DNA of 9,251 nt from CAYLNK01 sp964384675 (GCA_964384675.1 CAYLNK010000276.1:1-9251), one strand, 5' to 3'. Numbered from the stretch's first letter, positions 1-7,097 are shown. Notes: generated by a model not told the origin, from the sequence alone. Numbers and translations: made by a program.

Positions 1-30
1 GGGACCGTCCCTCCGCCGCGGCCCTGATCC

Positions 31-45
31 CGGCGGGCTCCGCCG
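31..45 (-). terminator. Possible hairpin just after the hybrid kinase stop
   Basis: A 6-bp perfect stem (CGGCGG / CCGCCG, 3-base loop) begins two bases past the stop codon of the leftward hybrid kinase. No T-run follows on the transcribed strand, so it is at best a U-less intrinsic terminator or an mRNA end-protecting hairpin. The 47 bases left of the gene also hold an exact 10-bp direct repeat, CTCCGCCGCG, at 11-20 and 38-47, and an imperfect palindrome at 1-11. In sequence this GC-rich, such short stems can arise by chance. Confidence 0.3.
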
Positions 46-47
46 CG

Positions 48-3000
48 TCAGCGGCCCGCGACGGTCGCCACGCCCGCGAGCAGCTCGTCCCGGGAGACCG
101 GCTTCTGTAGCACCGTCGTGACGCCGGCGGCGGCGAGCCGCTCCCGGACGCCGTTGGCCGCTCCACCCGTGAGGACGATGACCCGGCCGCACAGCTCCGG
201 GCGCGTCTGGCGCAGGCGACGAAGCACGTCCTCTCCCGATCCGTCGGGCAGGGTCAGGTCGCACAGGATGGCGGCGTAGTCGCAACCGCTCGCGAGCGCC
301 TCGATGGCCGCCGCGACGGTTCCGACGCCGTCCGTGCGGTAGCCCGCGCGTTCCAGGGTGAGCGTGGTGAGCTTGCGGACCTGAACGTCATCCTCCACGA
401 GCAGGACCCGGCCCGTCGCACCGCCCGCCGAGGGCGGCGCCTCCCGGGGGGCGTCCAGCACGGCCCGCACCGCCTGCGCCAGGCCCCGCCCGGTGAAGGG
501 CTTCTGGAGGAGGTGGACCCCTTCCTTCAGCACTCCGTGCTGGGAGATGACCCCGTTCGTGTAGCCCGACATGAACAGCACCCGGACACCCGGTCGAAGG
601 ACCGCGAGGCGCTCCGCCAGCTCGGCGCCGCCGGCCCTCGGCATCACCACGTCGGTCAGCAGGAGCTGGATCGGACCCGCGTGCGCGCGCGCCAGCTCCA
701 GCGCCTCCTCGCCGTTCGCCGCGAGGAGCACGGTGTAGCCACGCTCGGTGAGGGTCTCCCGGAGCACGTTCCTCAGCTCCTCGGTGTCCTCCGCGACGAG
801 GATCGTCTCCGCACCTCGCGGGTCCTCCGCCGCGGCGAGGCTGACCCGGTCCGCCCGGACCGCCTCGTCCACCCGGGGCAGGTAGACCTTGAACGTCGTC
901 CCGTGGCCCGGCTCGCTGTAGCACCAGACGAAGCCGGCGCTCTGCTTCACGATCCCGTAGACGGTGGCCAGGCCCAGCCCCGTCCCTTCGCCCGGCGCCT
1001 TGGTGGTGAAGAACGGCTCGAAGAGGCGGCTCTGCGTCGCCTCGTCCATGCCGACGCCGGTATCGGAGACGGCGAGCATCACGAAGCGGCCCGCCACCGC
1101 GGGCGGATGGGCGGCGGCGTACGCCTCGTCGAAGTCGACGTTCTCGGTCTCCAGGGTCAGCGTCCCGCCCTTCGGCATGGCGTCACGCGCGTTGAGCGCG
1201 AGGTTCATGACGACCTGCTCGACCTGGCCCGGATCGGCTCGGACCGCGCCCAGCCCGGGCGCGCGCTGGATGACGACCTCGACGTCCTCGCCGATCAGCC
1301 GGCCCAGCATCGACCTGGTCCCGTCGACGATGCTCCCGAGGTCGAGGACCCGCGGCTCCGTGACCTGCTTGCGGCTGAAGGCCAGGAGCTGGCGGGTGAG
1401 CCCGGCGGCGCGCTCGGCGGCCTTCATCATCTCGTCGACGCGCGGGCGTGCCGGATGTCCGGGCCCGAGCTGCGCCTGCGCCAGCTCTCCGTAGCCCACG
1501 ATGACCGCGACGATGTTGTTGAAGTCGTGGGCCACGCCGCCGGCGAGACGCCCGATCGCCTCGATCTTCTGGGCCTGCCGGAGCTGATCCTCCACGTGCC
1601 GCCGGGCGGCGATGTCGAAGCCCATCGTGATGCAGCAGGGAGCCCCGTCGACGTCGATCGCCACCCCGACGAAGTAGTACGGCGTCCGCTTCCCGTCCTT
1701 CGAGAGGAGGGCCACCTCGGCGTCGGCCGCGCCCGCCTCGAACACCCTTCCGATCCTCTCGGCGATCAGCTCCCGGTCCTCCACGCCGAAGAAGTCGACG
1801 GGCCGGCTGGCCGCGATCTCGGCGGCGGTGTACCCGGAGACCTTCTCGAGGGTGCGGTTCCAGCGCAGGGGCCGGCCCGTCCGGTCGAAGAGGCAGAAGA
1901 AGCCGGGGAGACTCTCGAGAAGGGCCTCGGAGAAGGCCTTCTCCCTCAGGATCGCGTCCGCGGCGCGTTTCCGCTCGGTGACGTCCTGCCCGATCGTGAC
2001 GATGTGAGTGACCCGTCCCGCGGCGTCACGGATGGGGGCGACGGTGAGCTCCTGGGTGTAGGGAGTGCCGTCCTTCCGGCTGCCCACCACCTCTCCACGC
2101 CAGCTCCTGCCGGCCTCGATCGCCTCCAGCCGCTCCCGATGCGAAGGCGCGGCCGGCATGCCGTCGGCCTCCCCGGGCGCGTAGCCGGTGATCCAGGTGA
2201 AGGCGGGATTCACGTACTCGATCCGGCCGCCGACCGTGGTGATCGTCACCGAGACCGGCGACTGCTCGATGGCCGTGGCGAGCCGCAGCCGCGCTTCCTC
2301 GTTGCGGCGCATCTCCATCGCGAAGGAGAGATCGGCCGCCATCTCGTCGAGCAGGCGCAGCTCCTCGTCGTCGAAGAACCCCGGCTCGCCGGCGTAGAGA
2401 GTGAAGACCCCGAGGGCCTCGCCGGCCACGACGAGAGGAAACACCGCCGAGGCGCGGTATCCGCGCGCGAGGGCGTCGACGCGACGGTCGGCGGCGCCCG
2501 GATCGTGCTCGATGTCGTTGCAGACCACGCGTCGCGACTCGAGGGTCTCTCCGGACAGGAGCTGCGGCAGCGTCGCGAGGAAGCCGTCCTCGGCGCCGGC
2601 GTGAGCCACGGGCCGGAGCCGGCTCGCCTCCGCGTCCAGCAGCCCGAGCCACGCCATCCGGAAGCCGCCCGCCTCCACGGCGATCCGGCAGGCCGCGCCG
2701 AAGAGCGCCTGCGGGTCGCGGATCCGGACGATCGCCTCGTTGATGTCGCTCAGGACCGCGTAGACGCGGTTGAGTCGGCGTATGCGGGCCTCGGAGCGCC
2801 GCCGCTCGGTGACGTCGTTGACCACCGCGAGGAAGACGGCACCGCCGCCCGCGTCCACGAGCTGGAGGTGGACCTCGACGGGATACCGCGAGCCGTCCTT
2901 GCGACGGTGGATCGTCTCGAAGACGTGTACCGGCCGTCCGGCGGCGCGGAGCGTCCGGAGGATCGCCTCGAAGGCCTCGGCCGTCATCTCCGGCTTGAGA

Positions 3001-4799
3001 TCGAGCGGCGTGAGCCGCGACAGCTCGTCCTCTGTGTAGCCGATGTTGCGGCAGGCGCCCCGGTTGGCGAACCGGAAGCGCAGCGTCGCGGGGTCGAAGA
3101 CGTAGACCTCGTTCAGGCTCCGGGCCACGACGTCGTGCAGCCAGGCGCGTTCCCGCTCCACCTCGAGCCGCTGGCCGACCTCCCGCAGGCGTTGCCCCCG
3201 AACGACCACCGCCACGCCCGCCGCGGCCGCGGCGAGCATGGTGCCCACGAGGAGGACCATCACCCCGAGCCGTTCGAGGAGCGGGGCGTTCACCTCGGCG
3301 GCGTCGAGGCGCGCGACGAGGAACCACGGGGATCCCGGCACCGCTCGAAGCGCGGCCACGACCGCGACGCCACGGTAGTCCCTGGACTCGAAGGTCCCCT
3401 GCTGGCCCAGCACGGCCTTCACCGCGGCGACCTCCCGGCTCGCGAGGGGGATGCGTGTCGTGAGCGCGGCTCGCTTCCGGAGTCTCCCGGGGTTCAGGAC
3501 GAGCGCGTCGCCTTCGTCGCGCCGGACGAGCAGGGTCTCGGCCGTCCGGGCCTGCGCGGGCCAGCGGTCGAGGAGCGGAAAGACGTACGTCGTCGGATCG
3601 ATCCGGAGGGCGACCGTGCCCAGCGCCCGGCCGCCTTCCCGCGTTTCGAAGATCGGGGCGAGGACCGTCAGGTAGATCTTCCCGTCGAGGTCGTTCCGAT
3701 GGAAGTCGTGGACGGTCACCCCCCCCGATCGCAGGACCTCGTACATGCGCTCCGCGCCGCCGGACGAGCAGGGTGTTCCATCCGCGGGATCGGCCAGCCG
3801 CTCCCTTCCTTCCGTGTCCAGAAGGGAGACCCGGTCGTACCCGTAGCTGGTGCGCGTCCGCGTCAACCAGCCCCGGACCTGCTCTCTCGGGTCCGGGTCC
3901 CCGGGATCGGCGACCATGCGCTCCACCAGGGCCGAGAAGGCCCTGTTGCTCTGGAAGGTCGAGGCGTCCCCGATCCGCTCCGACCTCCACTGCGCGAGCG
4001 CGGCGGTCTTCAGGTCGGCCAGGGCCGAAAGCTGGCCCTCCACCTGGGCTCGATAGTGCCGGGCCTGACCGCGGAGGTAGAGCCCGCCGACGATGACGAT
4101 TCCCGCACCGAGGAGGACGAAGACCAGGAGCAGCGGATGGGGGGCTGCCCGGAGAGATGCCGGCTTCGCGCCCGGGGGGCGGGCCAGGCCGAGCAGGCCC
4201 GTCGCGAGAGCGGCGAACGCGAGGCTCGTGGTGGCGGCAGGGGGAATGAAGGTGCCGCCGTAGAAGAGCGGGCTTCCGAACAGATACGCCAGCAGCAAGG
4301 CTCCGGCCGCCGAGAGCAGGAGCGCGGCGCTCCACCAGGCCGTTCTCGAGCGCCAGGGACGGGGAGACCCAGCCGGAAGGGACAGGAGGAGCGAGAGGCT
4401 GGCCGAGAGGAAACAGAGCGCCGTCACGGGGGACATGTGCCCGAGCGGGACGGAGCTCGAAGAGGCCGGCGCCACGAAGCCCAGCCGCTCCACCGCCGGG
4501 TGGATGCCACGGGAGGAGAGGACGAAGAGCGGCAGCGCGACCACCACCCCGACGAAGCCGACCGCAAGTCCGAAGCGCCGCGCCGCGAGGCCAGGGGGCC
4601 GTCGGGCCCGAAGGACGGTCGCGGTCCCGTACAGGACGAACAGGAGCGCGGTGCTCGGCGCCATCGGGATCCGGTCCGATCCGAGCCCGGCCAGGAAGGG
4701 TACCTGCAAGGCCCAGCCGAGCAGCGCCAGGAGCCCCAGCCCGACGACGACCGCGCCGAGGAGGATCGTCTTCCGGCCTCCCTCTTCGGGACGCGCCAT
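48..4799 (-). CDS. Membrane hybrid sensor histidine kinase (7TM-Cache-PAS-GAF-PAS-PAS-HisKA-HATPase-REC-REC)
   Basis: This is a 1583-residue inner-membrane hybrid kinase that should autophosphorylate on His and pass the phosphoryl group to its own receivers. Seven hydrophobic segments lie at about 11-37, 47-63, 76-95, 121-142, 155-175, 185-206 and 219-243. A periplasmic Cache-like region (about 244-505) follows, with the recognisable stretch AETLLVRRDEG near 420, and an eighth helix lies at about 510-534. The cytoplasmic order is PAS (about 551-665), GAF (680-830), PAS (838-945), PAS (955-1070), HisKA with H1091 in AHDFNN, then HATPase with N-box N1199/N1203, G1 DTGVG 1246-1250 and G2 GEGTGLGL 1270-1277. 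Receiver 1 has E1337/D1338, phospho-acceptor D1383 and K1433. Receiver 2 has E1469/D1470, D1514, T1544 and K1566. All catalytic residues look intact, and no HAMP or HPt domain is visible. The ATG is forced: an in-frame TAG lies four codons upstream and no other start codon lies between. No convincing ribosome site precedes it. It is the last gene of the leftward set. The domain calls are secure; the ligand and partner are unknown. Confidence 0.95.
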   Translation of the reverse strand: MARPEEGGRKTILLGAVVVGLGLLALLGWALQVPFLAGLGSDRIPMAPSTALLFVLYGTATVLRARRPPGLAARRFGLAVGFVGVVVALPLFVLSSRGIHPAVERLGFVAPASSSSVPLGHMSPVTALCFLSASLSLLLSLPAGSPRPWRSRTAWWSAALLLSAAGALLLAYLFGSPLFYGGTFIPPAATTSLAFAALATGLLGLARPPGAKPASLRAAPHPLLLVFVLLGAGIVIVGGLYLRGQARHYRAQVEGQLSALADLKTAALAQWRSERIGDASTFQSNRAFSALVERMVADPGDPDPREQVRGWLTRTRTSYGYDRVSLLDTEGRERLADPADGTPCSSGGAERMYEVLRSGGVTVHDFHRNDLDGKIYLTVLAPIFETREGGRALGTVALRIDPTTYVFPLLDRWPAQARTAETLLVRRDEGDALVLNPGRLRKRAALTTRIPLASREVAAVKAVLGQQGTFESRDYRGVAVVAALRAVPGSPWFLVARLDAAEVNAPLLERLGVMVLLVGTMLAAAAAGVAVVVRGQRLREVGQRLEVERERAWLHDVVARSLNEVYVFDPATLRFRFANRGACRNIGYTEDELSRLTPLDLKPEMTAEAFEAILRTLRAAGRPVHVFETIHRRKDGSRYPVEVHLQLVDAGGGAVFLAVVNDVTERRRSEARIRRLNRVYAVLSDINEAIVRIRDPQALFGAACRIAVEAGGFRMAWLGLLDAEASRLRPVAHAGAEDGFLATLPQLLSGETLESRRVVCNDIEHDPGAADRRVDALARGYRASAVFPLVVAGEALGVFTLYAGEPGFFDDEELRLLDEMAADLSFAMEMRRNEEARLRLATAIEQSPVSVTITTVGGRIEYVNPAFTWITGYAPGEADGMPAAPSHRERLEAIEAGRSWRGEVVGSRKDGTPYTQELTVAPIRDAAGRVTHIVTIGQDVTERKRAADAILREKAFSEALLESLPGFFCLFDRTGRPLRWNRTLEKVSGYTAAEIAASRPVDFFGVEDRELIAERIGRVFEAGAADAEVALLSKDGKRTPYYFVGVAIDVDGAPCCITMGFDIAARRHVEDQLRQAQKIEAIGRLAGGVAHDFNNIVAVIVGYGELAQAQLGPGHPARPRVDEMMKAAERAAGLTRQLLAFSRKQVTEPRVLDLGSIVDGTRSMLGRLIGEDVEVVIQRAPGLGAVRADPGQVEQVVMNLALNARDAMPKGGTLTLETENVDFDEAYAAAHPPAVAGRFVMLAVSDTGVGMDEATQSRLFEPFFTTKAPGEGTGLGLATVYGIVKQSAGFVWCYSEPGHGTTFKVYLPRVDEAVRADRVSLAAAEDPRGAETILVAEDTEELRNVLRETLTERGYTVLLAANGEEALELARAHAGPIQLLLTDVVMPRAGGAELAERLAVLRPGVRVLFMSGYTNGVISQHGVLKEGVHLLQKPFTGRGLAQAVRAVLDAPREAPPSAGGATGRVLLVEDDVQVRKLTTLTLERAGYRTDGVGTVAAAIEALASGCDYAAILCDLTLPDGSGEDVLRRLRQTRPELCGRVIVLTGGAANGVRERLAAAGVTTVLQKPVSRDELLAGVATVAGR

Positions 4800-4836
4800 C
4801 GCGACACGAGTCTACCGCCGTGGGCGGGAAAGGAGG

Positions 4837-4871
4837 GGCGCCGTCACCGGAGGAGGGCCAGTGACGGCGCC
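4837..4871 (-). terminator. Perfect 11-bp stem-loop between TPR gene and hybrid kinase gene
   Basis: The arms GGCGCCGTCAC (4837-4847) and GTGACGGCGCC (4861-4871) pair perfectly over 11 bp around a 13-base loop. On the leftward transcript the stem is followed by a pyrimidine stretch (CCTCCTTTCCC) with only a few T's, so it resembles a weak or GC-type intrinsic terminator or attenuator between the TPR gene and the kinase. It lies 37 bases before the kinase start, so it could limit read-through into that gene. It could instead be an operator for a dimeric regulator, since the symmetry is exact. Confidence 0.55.
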
Positions 4872-4896
4872 GCGAAAGGAAGGGGGCCGGGATCGG

Positions 4897-4911
4897 GGGT
4901 AGGGGCTACCC
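4897..4911 (-). repeat. Small hairpin that contains the TPR gene stop codon
   Basis: GGGTAG and CTACCC pair perfectly (6 bp, 3-base loop). The TAG inside the leftward copy of the stem is the stop codon of the TPR gene. It lies 25 bases before the stronger stem-loop at 4837-4871 on the same transcript. It may help shape the 3' end of the TPR mRNA, or it may be chance. Confidence 0.35.
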
Positions 4912-5340
4912 GGTCGCGCGTTCGGCGGGACCGGAGACTTCTTCCAGGGTTTCCTCGTCGAGAAGGTCGTGGAGCGGGAGCGCGGCGGACTCGAAGACCG
5001 CGGTCAGCAGCTGGATCCCCTCCCGCGCCTTGACGCAGTAGGAGTTCGATTCGTCGTAGCCGGCGGTGGCGATCACCTTCTCGTACGTGAGGATCGCTTT
5101 CTGCTCCTCGCCGAGGGCGTGGTGATAGATCTCCGCCACCGCCATGCGAGCCTGGAGGTCGTACGGGTTGAGCCTCAGGACCTTGGCCAGGAAGACCAGG
5201 GCGTCGGTGTACCGCTCCTCCCGGACCGCCACCTCGGCGCGCCGGCGATAGAGGGCCATCTCGTCCTGGAGGTCGACCTCTTCCTGGCCCCGGCCGAGGG
5301 TCGAACGGAACGAGCGCAGGAGCTTCTGGATGGAGGACAT
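4906..5340 (-). CDS. Small TPR-repeat protein
   Basis: This is a 144-residue soluble protein with no signal peptide or membrane segment. Residues about 31-63 and 64-97 form two TPR-like helical hairpins, with the characteristic small/aromatic pattern (RYTDALVFLAKVLRLNPYD, then AVAEIYHHALGEEQKAILTYEKVI). The N-terminus (MSSIQKLLRSFRSTLG) is basic and amphipathic. The C-terminus is acidic (about residues 125-135, DLLDEETLEEV). TPRs are protein-protein docking modules, so an adaptor role for a neighbouring kinase is a fair inference but not shown. The start is well supported: GGGAG lies 5 bases upstream of the ATG. It is in the same direction as the Ser/Thr kinase (242-base gap) and the hybrid kinase (106-base gap), so co-transcription is possible but hairpins sit in both gaps. 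No named family was recognised. Confidence 0.85.
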   Translation of the reverse strand: MSSIQKLLRSFRSTLGRGQEEVDLQDEMALYRRRAEVAVREERYTDALVFLAKVLRLNPYDLQARMAVAEIYHHALGEEQKAILTYEKVIATAGYDESNSYCVKAREGIQLLTAVFESAALPLHDLLDEETLEEVSGPAERATG

Positions 5341-5367
5341 GGCGTCTCCCGTTCTCTGGATGCCCTC

Positions 5368-5396
5368 ACGGTACGCCGGCCCAGCCGTGAAATCAA
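5368..5396 (-). promoter_or_regulatory. Candidate promoter of the TPR gene
   Basis: Reading leftward, TTGATT (5396-5391, four of six consensus -35 bases) is separated by 17 bases from TACCGT (5373-5368, three of six -10 bases). Transcription would start near 5361, leaving a leader of about 20 bases with the ribosome site at 5346-5350. The A-tract at 5408-5413 would fall where an UP element sits. This is a visual match only. The -10 is poor. Confidence 0.35.
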
Positions 5397-5404
5397 GAAC
5401 TCCA

Positions 5405-5450
5405 CCGAAAAAATTCAGGCCATATGGTCGTGCGCCCTGATTTTCTTCGG
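5405..5450. repeat. AT-rich inverted repeat, 15-base arms (13 of 15 paired)
   Basis: The arms CCGAAAAAATTCAGG (5405-5419) and CCTGATTTTCTTCGG (5436-5450) pair at 13 of 15 positions, with mismatches at 5410/5445 and 5414/5441. The loop is 16 bases and begins with the palindrome CCATATGG (5420-5427). On the leftward strand the second arm carries six consecutive T's after CCTGAA, so it could end transcription from the Ser/Thr kinase gene. Because the arms are A-rich on one side and T-rich on the other, it could work in both directions. It could equally be a protein-binding site just upstream of the TPR promoter candidate. The run of A's and T's is the most AT-rich spot I see in the window. Confidence 0.6.
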
Positions 5451-5539
5451 CTGGCCTGGGATCAGCTCCCGGCTGACCCGAACGCCATTAGGTAGGGGAG
5501 GCCTCTTGCCTTACGCCTCTGGCCTGGTCAGTCCCCGGC
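5451..5539. repeat. Degenerate direct repeat, two copies 68 bases apart
   Basis: The 9-mer CTGGCCTGG occurs at 5451-5459 and 5519-5527. In both copies it is followed by TCAG (after a two-base insert GA in the first copy) and then a C-rich stretch ending in CGGC. The repeat unit is therefore about 21-23 bases (5451-5473 and 5519-5539). A second, weaker tandem pair lies at 5501-5514 and 5515-5528 (10 of 14 identical, starting GCCTCT). All lie in the non-coding gap between the Ser/Thr kinase and TPR genes. Function unknown; binding sites or leftover duplications are options. Confidence 0.4.
5458..5479 (-). terminator. Stem-loop downstream of the Ser/Thr kinase gene
   Basis: GGG + TCAGC (5458-5460 and 5462-5466, with A5461 bulged) pairs with GCTGA + CCC (5472-5479) for 8 bp around a 5-base loop. 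On the leftward transcript it lies about 104 bases after the Ser/Thr kinase stop. The AT-rich inverted repeat, which supplies the T-run this hairpin lacks, follows 8 bases later. The two together could form a tandem terminator or a 5' leader structure for the TPR gene. Its left part also belongs to one copy of the direct repeat. Confidence 0.4.
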
Positions 5540-5582
5540 CGGCCGCTCCTGGCGGATACAGGTGACTCGTCCCCCTGGAGCG

Positions 5583-7085
5583 TCACTTCGTGGGTGCGGT
5601 GCCGCCACGCGACCGGGCCGATTCGAGGGCCTCGCGAAGCTCCTTGACCACCTGCGGCAGGTTGAGTGGCTTGCGCAGGAAGCTCACGGCGCCCGCCTGG
5701 CCCGCGAACGCGACGCGATTCCGCTCCGCGAAGCTCGACATCAGGAAGATCGGGAGCCTCGCGAACTGAGGCTGCGACTTGAGGATCCGGACCGCGTCGA
5801 AGCCGTCCATCCCGGGCATCTGGACATCCATCAGGACCGCATCCGCGGGCTGGCGGGTCAGGAGCTCCAGCGCCTCCATGGCCGTCGCCGCCTGGAGCGG
5901 CTCGAACCCCCCCTCGATCAGGTGGAGGGAGACGACGCGGCGGACCTGTGGATCGTCGTCGACGACGAGGATGACCGGGCGGGCCGCGGCGGCCGCGGTC
6001 ACGATCTCGAAGGCGGCCTCGGAGATTCCCGGGCCCGTCGCGGGCGCGGCCTCGGCCGTTGCCGCGGGAGGGGACGGCGCGGTCGTTCCGTGTCCGGTCG
6101 CGGCGCCCCTGGCGGGCGGGACCTCGATCTGGAGGTCGAGCGGTACGGCGTCCTCCACCAGGGGCCGGCGCACCGCTGTGGCCACGTCTGCGGGCGGCGG
6201 CGTCATCACGACACCGAGCTCGTCCGGGACCGTGCCGCCGACGAAGTGAGTCTCGAGCCGGGAGAGCTGGGTGGCGAGCTCGTCGGCGGACCCGAAGCGC
6301 TGCTCGGGGCCCTTCTTCAGACAGCGGAGCAGGACCGCCGACACCTCGCGCGGCACGTGGTGCTCGAAGAGCCGTTCGACCGGCACCGGATCCTCCACGT
6401 GCTGACGCGCGATGGCCATGGCGGAGAGCCCGTCGTACATCAGGCCGCCCGTCAGCAGCTCGAACCCGATCACGCCGACGGAGTAGAGGTCGCTGCGCTC
6501 GTCCAGCGTCCGGCCCATCGCCTGCTCCGGGGACATGTAGTGCGGCGTCCCGATGGCGTTCCCCAGGAGCGTGATGCCCCGGCCGCGCTTGTCGCGCGCC
6601 AGGCCGAAGTCGAGGATCGTCACGCCGTCGTCCGACTTCACCATCACGTTGTGCGGCTTGAGGTCCCGGTGGAGGACGCCCACCGCGTGCGCTCCGGCGA
6701 CTCCCTCGGCGATCTGGCGCAGGATCTTCAGCGAGCGCCGGAGCGGCAGCGGCCCCTCGTCGCGGACGAGCTTGGCGAGGTCGACCCCCGGGACCAGCTC
6801 CATGGTCAGGTAGACGAACTGGGCGGCGACGCCGAAGTCGTGGATCCGGCAGACGTTGGGGTGCTTGATCCGGCGGTTGAGGCTGACCTCGGTCTTGAAG
6901 CGAGCCAGCATCTCGTCGTGGTCCTCGGCGATCGAGTCCCAGAGGACCTTGAGCGCGACAGGCTCGTCGAGCTCGAGGTCGAGGGCGCGATAGACGACGC
7001 CCATCCCCCCACGGCCGAGGATGTTGAGGAACTGATAGCGGGGCAGCGCCGAGAAGACGGCTCCGATCAGATGCTCCGAGATCAT
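5583..7085 (-). CDS. Soluble Ser/Thr protein kinase with C-terminal receiver domain
   Basis: This is a 500-residue cytoplasmic Hanks-type kinase fused to a response-regulator receiver. Kinase (about 17-275): glycine loop GRGGMG 24-29, K46 in VALK, E66 of helix C, HRD 139-141 with N146, DFG 159-161, activation-loop T172 and T180, and SPE 185-187. All catalytic residues are present, and as an RD kinase it is probably switched on by activation-loop phosphorylation. An Ala/Pro-rich linker (about 295-365) leads to the receiver (370-490): acidic D376-D378, phospho-acceptor D420, S450 in the Thr/Ser switch position, K472. There is no membrane helix or PASTA repeat, unlike the common PknB type. The start was set at the second ATG because GAAGG lies 7 bases upstream. 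The ATG at 7127 would add 14 Arg-rich residues and overlaps a promoter-like element. It is divergent from the receiver-HD-GYP gene. A plausible role is a kinase whose activity or docking is set by Asp phosphorylation from a histidine kinase; this is inference. Confidence 0.93.
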   Translation of the reverse strand: MISEHLIGAVFSALPRYQFLNILGRGGMGVVYRALDLELDEPVALKVLWDSIAEDHDEMLARFKTEVSLNRRIKHPNVCRIHDFGVAAQFVYLTMELVPGVDLAKLVRDEGPLPLRRSLKILRQIAEGVAGAHAVGVLHRDLKPHNVMVKSDDGVTILDFGLARDKRGRGITLLGNAIGTPHYMSPEQAMGRTLDERSDLYSVGVIGFELLTGGLMYDGLSAMAIARQHVEDPVPVERLFEHHVPREVSAVLLRCLKKGPEQRFGSADELATQLSRLETHFVGGTVPDELGVVMTPPPADVATAVRRPLVEDAVPLDLQIEVPPARGAATGHGTTAPSPPAATAEAAPATGPGISEAAFEIVTAAAAARPVILVVDDDPQVRRVVSLHLIEGGFEPLQAATAMEALELLTRQPADAVLMDVQMPGMDGFDAVRILKSQPQFARLPIFLMSSFAERNRVAFAGQAGAVSFLRKPLNLPQVVKELREALESARSRGGTAPTK

Positions 7086-7092
7086 GTGGGGA

Positions 7093-7097
7093 CCTTC
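7093..7097 (-). promoter_or_regulatory. Ribosome binding site that fixes the Ser/Thr kinase start
   Basis: GAAGG on the leftward strand, 7 bases before the ATG at 7085. The alternative ATG at 7127 has no comparable site (upstream is TGCATTGTA), so the shorter 500-residue product is preferred. Confidence 0.6.

Noticed and set aside
2026..4335. A 769-codon minus-strand frame inside the hybrid kinase
   Set aside because: An overlapping frame of the same gene; Arg/Pro/Gly-rich with no recognisable fold. A shadow of GC-rich codon usage.
513..5033. A 1506-codon open frame on the + strand opposite the hybrid kinase
   Set aside because: It mirrors the kinase reading frame in very GC-rich DNA, where stop codons are rare on the opposite strand. 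Its translation is Arg/Gly/Asp/His-rich low-complexity with no domain, while the minus frame has complete, ordered domains.
5041..5055. GTTCGATTC-like T-arm suggestive of a tRNA
   Set aside because: It lies inside the TPR coding frame, with no acceptor stem, anticodon arm or CCA-side pairing around it.
5480..5530. Loose resemblance to parts of a c-di-GMP (GEMM) riboswitch, tempting because of the HD-GYP gene nearby
   Set aside because: Only short GC-rich fragments are similar. The conserved core (CACGCACAGGGCAAACC-like) and the tetraloop/receptor layout are missing on both strands.
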